A stretch of 64,000 nt of DNA. Origin: Paenirhodobacter hankyongi. GTDB taxonomy: Bacteria > Pseudomonadota > Alphaproteobacteria > Rhodobacterales > Rhodobacteraceae. This document shows positions 21,891 to 30,762 of this stretch, in pieces. How positions within the stretch are numbered: the stretch's first letter is position 1; each line of letters begins with the position of its first letter. The notes under the pieces were generated by a model that did not search any database, was not told the DNA's origin, and was given only the letters and a program-made list of their open reading frames with translations. Where the stretch lies: assembly GCF_003664585.1 (NCBI RefSeq), contig NZ_RCHI01000001.1:347422-411421 (forward strand), in the 5' to 3' direction. Made by a program: the position numbers and the translations under genes.

Positions 21891-22232
21891 TCAGTCCGTG
21901 ACCTTCTTCACGAATTGCGACTTCAGGCCGATCTGGCCGATGCCGGGGATCTTGCAGTCGATGTCGTGATCGCCGTCGACCAGACGGATGCCGCGCACCT
22001 TGGTGCCGACCTTGATGACGGTCGACGAGCCCTTGAGCTTGAGATCCTTGATCACCGTCACGCTGTCGCCATCGGCGAGCGGGTTGCCGACGCTGTCGCG
22101 CACCTGCAGCGCGCCTTCGGGCGCGGCGTCAGGCGACCATTCGTGCCCGCATTCGGGGCAGACCAGCAGGGAATCCGCCTCGTAGGTATAGGCAGAGCGG
22201 CATTCGGGGCACGGAGGCAGGGTGTTTGTCAT
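21891..22232 (-). CDS. yjdM: Zinc-ribbon protein of the YjdM/PhnA family
   Basis: 113 residues. An N-terminal zinc ribbon (CPECRSAY and CPECGHEW) is followed by the PhnA C-terminal domain ([20 protein letters not shown] to [12 protein letters not shown]). The family was once called alkylphosphonate utilisation protein, but its role is not settled and no phosphonate genes are nearby. Convergent with the EamA gene. Confidence 0.93.
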   Translation of the reverse strand: MTNTLPPCPECRSAYTYEADSLLVCPECGHEWSPDAAPEGALQVRDSVGNPLADGDSVTVIKDLKLKGSSTVIKVGTKVRGIRLVDGDHDIDCKIPGIGQIGLKSQFVKKVTD

Positions 22233-22273
22233 GCCCCGCTATAACCGGGCGCAGGGCGCGCAGGCAAGCGCAA

Positions 22274-22302
22274 CGCCTGCGGCCCGCTTGGGGCCGCAGG
22301 CG
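22274..22302 (-). terminator. Hairpin downstream of the aldehyde dehydrogenase gene
   Basis: A stem CGCCTGCGGCC (22274-22284) with GGCCGCAGGCG (22292-22302), 7-base loop, lies just past the 3' end of the leftward dehydrogenase gene. There is no clear T tract, so termination is likely but not certain. Confidence 0.5.
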
Positions 22303-22308
22303 CGGGGG

Positions 22309-23823
22309 TCAGGCCAGATCGGCGGGCAGGATCGCCTCGGGCAGGTTCTGGTAGCACACCGGCCGCAGGAAGCGGCGGATCGACAGCGTGCCGACCGAGG
22401 TCGCGCCGAAGTTGGTCGAGGCCGGGTAGGGCCCGCCGTGGACCATCGCATCGCAGACCTCGACGCCGGTCGGGAAGCCGTTCGCCAGCACCCGGCCCGC
22501 CATCCGCTCGAGCACCGGCAGCAGCCGGCGGGCGAGGGGGGCGTCGTCGTCATCCATGTGCAGCGTGGTGGTCAGCTGCCCCACGAAGCTGCGCGCCACG
22601 CGGTCCATCTCGTCGGCATCGCGCGCCACGACGACAAGGCCGAGCGGCCCGAACACCTCTTCGGACAGCGCGTGATTGCCCAGCCAGTCCTCTGCCTCGA
22701 CGCGGAACAGGAAGGGTTTCGCCTCGCGCCGGTCGCACATCGAGGTGATCAGCGTCTGCACCCCGGCCTGTTCGCCGATCACCGCCGCGCCCTTGATATA
22801 GGCCTGCGCGATGCCGTCGGTCAGCATCACCTGCGCGCCGGTCTCGGACAGCGCCGCGCGGGCGGCCTCGACGAAGGCATCGGCCTCGGGTCCGGCGATC
22901 ACCACCGCGATGCCCGGGTTGGTGCAGAACTGGCCCGCGCCCATGGCAAGCGAACCCGCCCAGCCCCGGCCGAGTTCGGCCCCGCGCCGCGCGATCGCCT
23001 GCGGCAGCATGAACATCGGGTTCACCGCGCCGAGCTCGCCGAAGAAGGGGATCGGCTCGGGGCGCTGTGCGCAGAGGTCGAAGAGGGCGCGGCCGCCGCC
23101 GAGCGAGCCGGTGAAGCCCACCGCCTTGATGCGGGGATGCTGCACCAGCGCCTCGCCGACGCGACGGTTGCCGCCCTGCACGAGCGAGAACACGCCCTTC
23201 GGCATGCCGCATTTCTCCACCGCGGCATGGATCGCCTCGGCGATGATCTCGCCGGTGCCGGGGTGGGCGCCATGGCCCTTCACCACCACCGGGCAACCGG
23301 CGGCAAGCGCGGCCGCGGTATCGCCGCCCGCGGTCGAGAAGGCGAGCGGGAAGTTCGAGGCGCCGAAGACCGCGACCGGGCCGATCGGGCGCTGCATCAT
23401 GCGCAGGTCCGGGCGGGGCAGGGGGGCGCGGTCAGGGAGTGCCACGTCGTGGCGACGGTCGAGATAGGCGCCGTTCTGGATGTGCTCGGCAAACAGCCGC
23501 AGCTGGCCGGTGGTGCGGCCGCGCTCGCCCTGAAGGCGGGCGACGGGCAGGCCGGTTTCCGAGGTGCCGATCTCGGTGATCGCCTCGGCGCGGGCCTCGA
23601 TCTCGTCGGCGATTGCGTTCAGGAAGGCGGCGCGCTCGGCGCGGGTGGTATAGCCATAGCTCCAGAACGCCTCTTCCGCGGCGCGGGCGGCGGCGTCGAC
23701 CAGCTCGGGCGAGCCGACCGAGAAGGCATGCGCGGTGCCATGGGCGGGGGCCGAGAGGAAGGTCTCCTCGGTGCCGATCCACTCTCCGGCGATCAGGTGC
23801 TTGCCATGGGGCGTGAAGGTCAT
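22309..23823 (-). CDS. NAD(P)-dependent alpha-ketoglutarate semialdehyde (2,5-dioxovalerate) dehydrogenase
   Basis: 504 residues from the ATG at 23823 with AAAGGA upstream. Aldehyde dehydrogenase fold: VFGASNFPLAFS, GFTGSLGGGRALFD, catalytic Glu in FGELGAVNP and catalytic Cys in GAGQFCTNPG. The long SLGGG form matches the 2,5-dioxovalerate dehydrogenase subgroup. It oxidises alpha-ketoglutarate semialdehyde to alpha-ketoglutarate, the last step of 4-hydroxyproline (and some pentose or glucarate) breakdown. The hydroxyproline genes downstream make the first use likely. It is divergent from the amino-acid ABC operon. Confidence 0.9.
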   Translation of the reverse strand: MTFTPHGKHLIAGEWIGTEETFLSAPAHGTAHAFSVGSPELVDAAARAAEEAFWSYGYTTRAERAAFLNAIADEIEARAEAITEIGTSETGLPVARLQGERGRTTGQLRLFAEHIQNGAYLDRRHDVALPDRAPLPRPDLRMMQRPIGPVAVFGASNFPLAFSTAGGDTAAALAAGCPVVVKGHGAHPGTGEIIAEAIHAAVEKCGMPKGVFSLVQGGNRRVGEALVQHPRIKAVGFTGSLGGGRALFDLCAQRPEPIPFFGELGAVNPMFMLPQAIARRGAELGRGWAGSLAMGAGQFCTNPGIAVVIAGPEADAFVEAARAALSETGAQVMLTDGIAQAYIKGAAVIGEQAGVQTLITSMCDRREAKPFLFRVEAEDWLGNHALSEEVFGPLGLVVVARDADEMDRVARSFVGQLTTTLHMDDDDAPLARRLLPVLERMAGRVLANGFPTGVEVCDAMVHGGPYPASTNFGATSVGTLSIRRFLRPVCYQNLPEAILPADLA

Positions 23824-23980
23824 TGCGTGTCCTTTCAGGTGGGCCGTCGGGCGGGGCGGGCCCGCGACGGGGGCGTCACGGCGACAGGTCGGCGCGGAAA
23901 ACGCCGCAAGCGTCGGGTTCCAAGCGCATGAATTCAGGCGATTACGCTTTGGCCTGCTCATAGCCAGAATTTTCCCGTTA

Positions 23981-24040
23981 CACCAGTATTTTTCTTATAT
24001 GAAAATTTCTTGCAAGAAAGGGAAAAACGCTTCATCTTGA
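23981..24040. promoter_or_regulatory. AT-rich promoter region with two palindromes before the amino-acid ABC operon
   Basis: A strikingly AT-rich patch in a GC-rich genome. It contains the perfect palindrome TTTCTTGCAAGAAA (24006-24019) and, right beside it, TTTTC-TTATAT-GAAAA (23990-24005). They sit between the dehydrogenase and the binding-protein gene, where a divergent promoter and operator are expected. The XRE-cupin or GntR regulator of the cluster could bind here; this is inference. Confidence 0.5.
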
Positions 24041-24070
24041 CTCCAGAATCAACAGAGGGGTTTCCAACCA

Positions 24071-24877
24071 ATGAAAATGATCACCCTTGCCGCCGCCCTG
24101 GTCGCCGCGACGGGCTTTGCCGGTGTCGCCCAGGCCGACAAGCTCGACGACATCATCGCCTCGGGCACGCTGCGCTGCGCGGTCGTGCTCGACTTCCCGC
24201 CGATGGGCATGCGCGACGCCAACAACGAGCCGATCGGCTTCGACGTCGACTATTGCAACGACCTCGCCAAGGCGCTCGGCGTGAAGGCCGAGATCGTCGA
24301 GACGCCGTTCCCCGAGCGCATCCCCGCGCTGATGTCGGGCCGCGTCGACGTCGGCGTCGCCTCGACCTCGGACACGCTCGAGCGTGCGAAGACCGTCGGC
24401 TTCTCGGTCCCCTACTTCGCCTTCGAGATGGCGGTGACCGCGAATGAAAAGTCGGGCATCAAGTCGTTCGACGACATGAAGGGCCACACCGTCGGCGCCA
24501 CCGCCGGCACCTTCGAGGCGATCGCGCTCGAGAAGCAGGTGCAGGAATGGGGCACGGGCGAATTCCGTCCCTACCAGACCCAGGCCGACGTCTTCCTCGC
24601 GCTGAGCCAGGGCCAGATCGACGCGACCGTCTCGACCTCGACCGTGGCGATGGCGAACGTGAAGACCGGCAACTTCCCGGGGATCTCGGTCGTCGGCAAG
24701 GCGCCGTTCGACACCGACTATGTCGCGCTGTTCACCAACCGCGACGAATACGGCCTGATCAACTATCTGAACCTCTTCGTGAACCAGCAGGTCCGCACCG
24801 GCCGCTATGCGGAACTCTACGAGAAGTGGGTCGGCGGCGATCTGCCCTCGCTGACCGTTCCGAACGCCTACCGCTGA
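24071..24877 (+). CDS. Polar amino-acid ABC transporter, periplasmic substrate-binding protein
   Basis: 268 residues. A Sec signal peptide (KMITLAAALVAATGFAGVAQA, cleavage before DKLDD) precedes a family-3 solute-binding fold (GTLRCAVVLDFPPMG, FDVDYCNDLAKALG, GHTVGATAGTFEAI). A strong GAGGGG site precedes the ATG. It heads an operon with two permeases and an ATPase. Its place between alpha-ketoglutarate semialdehyde dehydrogenase and hydroxyproline enzymes suggests hydroxyproline or a related amino acid as ligand; that is inference. Confidence 0.92.
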   Translation: MKMITLAAALVAATGFAGVAQADKLDDIIASGTLRCAVVLDFPPMGMRDANNEPIGFDVDYCNDLAKALGVKAEIVETPFPERIPALMSGRVDVGVASTSDTLERAKTVGFSVPYFAFEMAVTANEKSGIKSFDDMKGHTVGATAGTFEAIALEKQVQEWGTGEFRPYQTQADVFLALSQGQIDATVSTSTVAMANVKTGNFPGISVVGKAPFDTDYVALFTNRDEYGLINYLNLFVNQQVRTGRYAELYEKWVGGDLPSLTVPNAYR

Positions 24878-24954
24878 GCGGACACGGGAAATACCGGCGG
24901 CGCGGGCCTTCCGCGCCGTCTTTCCTTTCGCTCCCCAACAGGCAGGACCCTGCA

Positions 24955-25620
24955 ATGTTCGGTTACACCTTCCAATGGAACCAGGCGCTTGCCCGGCTTC
25001 CGAAGATGCTGGATGGTGCGGCGGTGACGATGGAAGTGGCGGTGCTGTCGATGCTGATCGGCATCGCGCTCGCCGTCCTTCTCACGCTGCTGCGCCTGTC
25101 CGGCTCGCGCCCGCTCAAGGCCATCGCGACCACCTGGGTCGAGATCGCCCGCAACACGCCGGCGCTCTTCCAGATCTACATGGCGCATTTCGGCGTGGCG
25201 AGCTTCGGCATCCACTTCAGCCCCTTCACCTCGCTGCTGATCGGCATCACCTTCAACAATGCGGGCTACCTGGCCGAGAACTTCCGCGGCGCGCTCAAGG
25301 CCATTCCCGACACGCAGACCCGCGCCGGCCGCTCGCTCGGCATGTCGCAGCTGCAGGCCTTCCGCTACATCATCCTGCCGCAGATGCTGCGCATCGCCTT
25401 CCTGCCGATGACCAACCAGATGGTCTGGGCGGTGCTGATGACCTCGCTCGGCGTCACCGTGGGGATGAACACCGACCTCTACGGCGTCACCCAGGATCTG
25501 AACGCGCTGACCTTCCGCACCTTCGAGCTCTTCGCGATCGCGGCGGTGATCTTCTACATCATCACCAAGATCATCACGCTCGGCGCGCGCCTGATCGCGT
25601 CGCGCCTGTTCCGGTACTGA
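24955..25620 (+). CDS. Amino-acid ABC transporter permease (HisMQ family), first
   Basis: 221 residues from the ATG at 24955, with several membrane helices. The HisM/HisQ N-terminal block (AAVTMEVAVLSMLIGIALAV) and the EAA loop (RAGRSLGMSQLQAFRYIILP) that contacts the ATPase are visible. It pairs with the next permease to form the inner-membrane channel. It follows the binding-protein gene by 77 bases; no strong terminator is seen between them. Confidence 0.93.
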   Translation: MFGYTFQWNQALARLPKMLDGAAVTMEVAVLSMLIGIALAVLLTLLRLSGSRPLKAIATTWVEIARNTPALFQIYMAHFGVASFGIHFSPFTSLLIGITFNNAGYLAENFRGALKAIPDTQTRAGRSLGMSQLQAFRYIILPQMLRIAFLPMTNQMVWAVLMTSLGVTVGMNTDLYGVTQDLNALTFRTFELFAIAAVIFYIITKIITLGARLIASRLFRY

Positions 25621-25633
25621 GGGAGGACCGACC

Positions 25634-26287
25634 ATGTTTCATACCGCCCTCACCTCGGCCGATCTGATCTTCCTCGCCAAGGGCGCGGGGATGACCATCC
25701 TCGTCACCGCGATCTCGGTCTTCATCGGCACCCTCCTCGGCATCGTCTTCGGCGTGCTGCGCGGCCAGCTCGGCCCGATCTGGTTCGCGCCGGTGACCTT
25801 CGTGCTCGACATCTTCCGTTCGGTGCCGCTGCTGATCCAGCTGGTGCTGGCCAATGCCTTCGTCGGCATGGTGCTGCGGCTGCATATCTCGGGGCTGACC
25901 GTCGCCTGCATGGTGCTGTCGCTCTATACCGCGGCCTATTGCACCGAGATCGTGCGCGGCGGCATCCATGCGGTGCCCGCCACCACCCGCCGCGCGGCGC
26001 GCTCGCTCGGCATGAGCTGGCTGCAGGACATGCGCTATATCGTGCTGCCGCTTGCCACGCGGATCGCGCTGCCGTCCTGGATCGGCCTCGCGCTCGGGGT
26101 GATGAAGGACTCGGCGCTCGTCTATGTCGTGCAGGTCACCGAACTGCTGAAATCGACCCAGATCCTCATCACGCGCCTGCAGGAGCCGCTGTTCCTGCTC
26201 CTGATCTGCGGCGCCTTCTACTTCATCATCAGCTTCCCGCTTGCGCGGTTCGGCGGATATCTCGAAAAAAGGTGGTCCAATGATTGA
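25634..26287 (+). CDS. Amino-acid ABC transporter permease (HisMQ family), second
   Basis: 217 residues with GGGAGG before the start. It has the same fold as the first permease, with EAA loop RRAARSLGMSWLQDMRYIVL. The two permeases are only distantly alike, as usual for a heterodimeric pair. The 3' end overlaps the ATPase gene by eight bases, so the two are probably translationally coupled. Confidence 0.93.
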   Translation: MFHTALTSADLIFLAKGAGMTILVTAISVFIGTLLGIVFGVLRGQLGPIWFAPVTFVLDIFRSVPLLIQLVLANAFVGMVLRLHISGLTVACMVLSLYTAAYCTEIVRGGIHAVPATTRRAARSLGMSWLQDMRYIVLPLATRIALPSWIGLALGVMKDSALVYVVQVTELLKSTQILITRLQEPLFLLLICGAFYFIISFPLARFGGYLEKRWSND

Positions 26288-27002
26288 GATCCAGAACGTC
26301 CACAAGTCCTTTGGCCAGCTCGAGGTTCTCAAGGGCATCGACCTGACCGTGCAGAAGGGCGAGGTGGTCACCGTGATCGGCGGCTCGGGCTCGGGGAAGT
26401 CGACGCTGCTGACCTGCATCAACGGGCTCGAGCCGATCGACAAGGGCCGGATCCTCGTCGACGGCACCGAGGTCCACGCGAAGTCGACCAACCTCAACAA
26501 GCTGCGCCAGAAGATCGGCATCGTGTTCCAGCAGTGGAACGCCTTCCCGCATCTGACCGTGCTGGAAAACGTCACCCTCGCGCCGCGCAAGGTGCTGGGC
26601 ATGGGCAAGGCCGAGGCCGAGGCGATCGCCGAGAAGCAGCTCAAGCACGTCGGTCTGGGCGAGAAGCTCTCGACCTATCCGACGCGGCTGTCGGGTGGCC
26701 AGCAGCAGCGCATGGCGATTGCTCGCGCGCTCGCCATGTCGCCCGATTACATGCTGTTCGACGAGGTGACCTCGGCGCTTGACCCGCAGCTGGTGGGCGA
26801 GGTGCTCGAGACGCTGAAGATGCTGGCCGAGGAAGGCATGACGATGATCTGCGTCACCCACGAGATGGCCTTCGCGCGCGACGTGTCGGACCGGGTCGCC
26901 TATTTCCACAAGGGGATCATGGCCGAGATCGGCGTGCCGGAGCAGCTGTTCAACGACCCGCAGCACCCCGAGACACGCAAGTTCCTGGCGAGCGTGCGCT
27001 GA
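26280..27002 (+). CDS. Amino-acid ABC transporter ATP-binding protein
   Basis: 240 residues from the ATG at 26280 (AGGTGG upstream). Walker A GGSGSGKSTL, Q-loop FQQWNAFPHL, signature LSGGQQQRMAIARAL, Walker B MLFDEVTSALDP and H-loop CVTHEMAFAR are all intact. It powers the two permeases upstream. Last gene of the operon, followed by a bidirectional terminator. Confidence 0.95.
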   Translation: MIEIQNVHKSFGQLEVLKGIDLTVQKGEVVTVIGGSGSGKSTLLTCINGLEPIDKGRILVDGTEVHAKSTNLNKLRQKIGIVFQQWNAFPHLTVLENVTLAPRKVLGMGKAEAEAIAEKQLKHVGLGEKLSTYPTRLSGGQQQRMAIARALAMSPDYMLFDEVTSALDPQLVGEVLETLKMLAEEGMTMICVTHEMAFARDVSDRVAYFHKGIMAEIGVPEQLFNDPQHPETRKFLASVR

Positions 27003-27047
27003 GATCCTGCTCCGGTGGCCTTGGGCCGCCGGGCATCCCGGAATCAC

Positions 27048-27078
27048 AAAAGGCGCGGGCCGAAACCCGCGCCTTTTT
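27048..27078. terminator. Bidirectional intrinsic terminator
   Basis: Stem AAAAGGCGCGGG (27048-27059) with CCCGCGCCTTTT (27066-27077), short loop, flanked by A and T tracts. It would end the ABC operon from the left and the dehydrogenase gene from the right. Confidence 0.85.
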
Positions 27079-27095
27079 CCTGTCTGTCGAACGCC

Positions 27096-28136
27096 TCAGG
27101 CGTCGAGGGCGGCGAGGCCGAGACGCTCGAACCGCTCGAGCTGTGCAAGTTCCGCCGCGCTCAGCGGGATGCCGTCGCGCAACGCCTTCGCGCGGGCGGC
27201 AAAGCGGCGCTCGGAGGGCAGGCGGGCGCCCTGTGCGCCGATCGCGGTGAGCAGCTTCTCGCCCTCGGCGATCGGGTCGCGGCCGCTGCGCGCGGCGAAG
27301 ACCTGCGGATCGAGCGCCAGCACCAGCGCGCCGTGGCGCGGCAGCAGCGCCGCCGAACCGCCCATGAAATCCAGCGCCTCGCGGCTCATGAACTCGCCCA
27401 GCATCGCGCCCGAGAGCAGCTCGACCATGGTCGAGATCGCCGAGCCCTTGTGCGCGCCGAAGGTCAGCATCGCACCCGCAAGCGCCGCCTCGGGGTCGGT
27501 CGTGGGCTTGCCCTCGCGGTCGACGGCCCAGCCCTCGGGGATCGGCGTGCCGGCGCGGCGGTGCAGCTCGATCTCGCCGCGTGCGGCGACGCTCGTCGCG
27601 AAGTCGAAGACATAGGGCGTCGCGCCCGCCCGCGGCCAGCCGAAGGCGATCGGGTTGGTGCCCAGAAGCGGCTCGCGCCCGCCCGCGGGCGCCACGAAGG
27701 CATAGCTCGGGCACATCGAGAGCGCGGCAAGCCCGTCGGCGGCCAGCGCCTCGACATCGTGCCACAGCGCCGAGAAATGCAGGCAGTCGCGGATCACCAG
27801 CGCCGCAAGGCCCATCTCCTTCGCCCGGGCGGCAAGCAGGTCCTTGGCGGCATAGAAGGCCGGGTTCGAGAAGCCGCCGCCGGCGTCGACCTCGATCACC
27901 GCGCGGCCCGCGTCATGGATCTGCGGCACCGCCTGCGGATCGACCTTGCCCGCGGCGAGCACGCGCAGGCAGCCCTCGAGCCGGTAGATGCCGTGCGACT
28001 TGCACGCATCGCGCTCGCCCGCGACGATCACCTGCGCGACCGCCGCGGCGCTTTCGGGGCGCACGCCGCAGGTCTCGAGGATGCCCTGCACGCGCGCCAG
28101 CAGCGCGTCGAAGGAAATCGGGGTCGGGTCGGTCAT
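27096..28136 (-). CDS. Malate/L-lactate dehydrogenase-family reductase, likely delta1-pyrroline-2-carboxylate reductase
   Basis: 346 residues from the ATG at 28136 with AAGGAG upstream. The YbiC/DpkA-type fold shows CLHFSALWHDVEAL, NPIAFGWPR and GAHKGSAISTMVELLSG. Members reduce delta1-piperideine- or delta1-pyrroline-2-carboxylate with NAD(P)H, and others act on malate, lactate or ureidoglycolate. In this cluster the substrate would be delta1-pyrroline-2-carboxylate, the product of the aconitase X-type dehydratase nearby, giving L-proline. Annotation by context; the substrate is not proven. Co-oriented with and downstream of the XRE-cupin regulator gene. Confidence 0.82.
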   Translation of the reverse strand: MTDPTPISFDALLARVQGILETCGVRPESAAAVAQVIVAGERDACKSHGIYRLEGCLRVLAAGKVDPQAVPQIHDAGRAVIEVDAGGGFSNPAFYAAKDLLAARAKEMGLAALVIRDCLHFSALWHDVEALAADGLAALSMCPSYAFVAPAGGREPLLGTNPIAFGWPRAGATPYVFDFATSVAARGEIELHRRAGTPIPEGWAVDREGKPTTDPEAALAGAMLTFGAHKGSAISTMVELLSGAMLGEFMSREALDFMGGSAALLPRHGALVLALDPQVFAARSGRDPIAEGEKLLTAIGAQGARLPSERRFAARAKALRDGIPLSAAELAQLERFERLGLAALDA

Positions 28137-28209
28137 CGGGGCAGTCTCCTTGCAGGTCTGGGCAGTCTGGGGCCGGGGGCCGCAGGCTCCCGGGGGCATC
28201 AGGGGGGGC

Positions 28210-28848
28210 CTACTTGTCGACGTCGACGTAGGTGCAGGCCCAGAAGATCTTGGCTTCCTCGTCGGCGACCGAGCGCAGGCCATGCTTCAGCGTGCTGTCG
28301 AAATAGGCGCAGTCGCCGGGTTCGAGGATGACGGGCTCGTAATGCTCGACCACCAGCTCGATGCGGCCCGAGATGACGTAGAGCGTCTCCTCGCCGTCAT
28401 GCGATTCGAGTTCCTCGGGGCGCAGCGGTGCGCGCTGCTCGACGATGGTCACGAGCGGGATGATCTTCTTCTCGGCCAGCGCGTTGCACAGCACCTCGTA
28501 TTCGAAGTTGCGTGAGCGCACCTTGCGGCCATGGCCGGCGCGGGTGACGGTCATCCGCGTCGTCTGCTGCGCCTCGTGATCCGAGGAGAACAGCCGTTCC
28601 ATGCCGATGTCGTAGGCGCGGGCGATTCGCACCAGGTTCTCATAGCTCGGCGAGACCCGGCCGTTCTCGATCTTGTGGATGGTCGAGAGCGCAAGCCCGG
28701 TGCGTTGCGCCGCGACTTCGAGGGTGAAACCGCAGGCCTGGCGCACCGCCTTCATCCGGCTGCCCAGTTCCGAGCGCAGCTGCAGCCTTTCGGCTTCCCA
28801 ATCGTCGCCCTCGGCCTCATCTCCGGGGGATTTTTCCATTTGTGCCAT
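28210..28848 (-). CDS. XRE-family regulator with C-terminal cupin domain
   Basis: 212 residues. Helix-turn-helix near residues 30-85 (FTLEVAAQRTGLALSTIHKI), then a cupin (HDGEETLYVISGRIELVVEH, EPGDCAYFDSTLKHGLRS) that would sense a small molecule. Such proteins usually control adjacent amino-acid or polyamine catabolic genes. It is divergent from the aconitase X gene across an AT-rich 164-bp gap, and upstream of the reductase on the same strand. A start three codons later is possible; neither has a strong ribosome site. Confidence 0.9.
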   Translation of the reverse strand: MAQMEKSPGDEAEGDDWEAERLQLRSELGSRMKAVRQACGFTLEVAAQRTGLALSTIHKIENGRVSPSYENLVRIARAYDIGMERLFSSDHEAQQTTRMTVTRAGHGRKVRSRNFEYEVLCNALAEKKIIPLVTIVEQRAPLRPEELESHDGEETLYVISGRIELVVEHYEPVILEPGDCAYFDSTLKHGLRSVADEEAKIFWACTYVDVDK

Positions 28849-29012
28849 ATTTTTCTTTTCTTACCAGTTGTGATCGTTTAAGCATATTTTTGCGCTGATT
28901 GCAACATTAGCAGTCAGCGAAACGGAAAGGGTATCCAAAAGTCGGCCGTGCCGGTCCGGAATGGAGCAGGGCACTCGACTTGCTGGATTTTTGGTCTGCG
29001 GAGGGGTGAGTC

Positions 29013-30701
29013 ATGGCGACCGTGATCGTGTCCGCTTCGGTGGAAGGGCCGATCCTCGTGTGCGACGAGGGGCTGAGCGTCTGGGGCGGTGTGCACCCGC
29101 AGAGCAGCCGGATCATCGATGCCCATCACCCGCAGCATGGCCAGTCGCTGGCCGGCCGGATCGTGATGATGCCGACCAGCCGCGGCTCGTGCACCGGCAG
29201 CGGCGTGCTGCTCGGCCTTGCCTTCGCCGGCACCGCGCCGCGGGCGCTGATCTTCCGCGAGGGCGAGGATATCCTCACCCTCGGTGCGCTGGTCGCCGGG
29301 CGGCTGTTCGACCATGACATCGCCGTGCTGCGGCTCACGGCCGAGGAATATGATGCGCTCGCCCGCGAGCCGGTGGCCGAGATCACCGCGACGCATCTGC
29401 GCGCGGGCGATCACCTCTGGCCGCTGGTTCCGGCCGGGGCAGGGGAGATCGCGCTGAGCGATGGCGACCGCGCGATGCTGGCGGGCGAGGCGGGCGAGGC
29501 CGCACGTCTGGCGATGGAGATCATCGTCACCATGGCCACGGCGCAGGGCGCGACCCGTCTGACCGACGTCAGCCGCGTGCATATCGACGGCTGCATCTAT
29601 GCAAGCCCCGCCTTCCTGACCTTCGCGCGCGCGATGGCCGACAAGGGCGCCCGGGTGCGGGTGCCGACGACGATGAACGCGATCTCGGTCGATCATGCGA
29701 ACTGGCGCAAGCAGGGCGTCGATCCGGCCTTCGGCGCGGGCGCCGCGGGGCTTGCCGATGCCTATGTCGAGATGGGCGCCCGGCCGAGCTTCACCTGCGC
29801 GCCCTATCTGCTCGAGGATCGCCCGGCCAAGGGCGAGGACATCGCCTGGGCGGAAAGCAATGCGGTGATCTATGCCAACAGCGTGCTGGGCGCGCGCACG
29901 GTGAAACACGCCGATTTCATGGACCTGTGCATCGCGCTCACCGGCCGCACCGCGCACGCCGGGGTCTATCTCTCGGAAAACCGCGCGCCGCGCCGGATCG
30001 TCGAGGTGACGATGCCCGCAGGCGCCGACGATGCCTTCTGGCCGATGCTCGGCTGGCTGGTCGGGCAGGCCGCGCCCGACCGGATCCCGCTGATCCGCGG
30101 GCTCGAGGCCGCGCAGCCCAGCGAGGATGACCTCAAGGCGCTCTGTGCGGCCTATGGCACCACCTCGGCCGCGCCGATGCTGCATGTGGCGGGCCACACG
30201 CCCGAGGCCGATCTGCCGCCCGCACCGGACGCCGATGTGGTCTCGATCGGGCCCGAGGATTTCGTCCGGCTGTGGCGCGAGTTCAACGCGGGCGGCGAGA
30301 AGATCGACCTCGTGGCGCTTGGCAGCCCGCATTTCTCGGCCACCGAATGTGCCGCCTTCGCCGCGCTGATGGCGGGCACCTGCGTCGCGCCGGGCGTCAC
30401 CGCCATCGTCACCCTCGGTCGCGCCACGCTTGCCACCATCACCGCGAACGGGGTGAAGGCGGCGCTCGAGGCGGCGGGGGTGCGGATCGTGCCCGATCTG
30501 TGCTGGTGCTCGATCTCCGAGCCGGTGTTCCCGCCCGAGGCGCAGGTGCTGATGACCAACTCGGGCAAATACGCCCATTACGCGCCGGGGCTGAGCAATC
30601 GTGCCGTCCGCTTCGGCCCGCTCTCCCATTGCGCCGAGGCCGCCCGAAGCGGCCTTGCCCCCGCAACCCCGCCCGCCTGGATTTCCGGCGGCGCGTCCTG
30701 A
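29013..30701 (+). CDS. Aconitase X family protein, likely cis-3-hydroxy-L-proline dehydratase (fused small and large domains)
   Basis: 562 residues. The N-terminal DUF126 swivelling domain (about 1-140, MPTSRGSCTGSGVLLGLAF) is fused to the DUF521 catalytic domain (about 165-555, with HIDGCIYASPAFLTFARAMA and LMTNSGKYAHYAPGL). Several cysteines (CIYAS, TECAAF, GTCVAP, DLCWCS) could hold an iron-sulfur cluster. Archaeal relatives with separate subunits dehydrate mevalonate phosphate, while bacterial fused forms dehydrate cis-3-hydroxy-L-proline to delta1-pyrroline-2-carboxylate. The adjacent reductase, epimerase and oxidase favour the hydroxyproline role. First gene of a rightward operon. Confidence 0.88.
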   Translation: MATVIVSASVEGPILVCDEGLSVWGGVHPQSSRIIDAHHPQHGQSLAGRIVMMPTSRGSCTGSGVLLGLAFAGTAPRALIFREGEDILTLGALVAGRLFDHDIAVLRLTAEEYDALAREPVAEITATHLRAGDHLWPLVPAGAGEIALSDGDRAMLAGEAGEAARLAMEIIVTMATAQGATRLTDVSRVHIDGCIYASPAFLTFARAMADKGARVRVPTTMNAISVDHANWRKQGVDPAFGAGAAGLADAYVEMGARPSFTCAPYLLEDRPAKGEDIAWAESNAVIYANSVLGARTVKHADFMDLCIALTGRTAHAGVYLSENRAPRRIVEVTMPAGADDAFWPMLGWLVGQAAPDRIPLIRGLEAAQPSEDDLKALCAAYGTTSAAPMLHVAGHTPEADLPPAPDADVVSIGPEDFVRLWREFNAGGEKIDLVALGSPHFSATECAAFAALMAGTCVAPGVTAIVTLGRATLATITANGVKAALEAAGVRIVPDLCWCSISEPVFPPEAQVLMTNSGKYAHYAPGLSNRAVRFGPLSHCAEAARSGLAPATPPAWISGGAS

Positions 30702-30762
30702 CACCCGGGCGCTGCGCCTGGCGGCGCGACGATCCCGACACCCTCATTCAAAGGAGCTTCCC

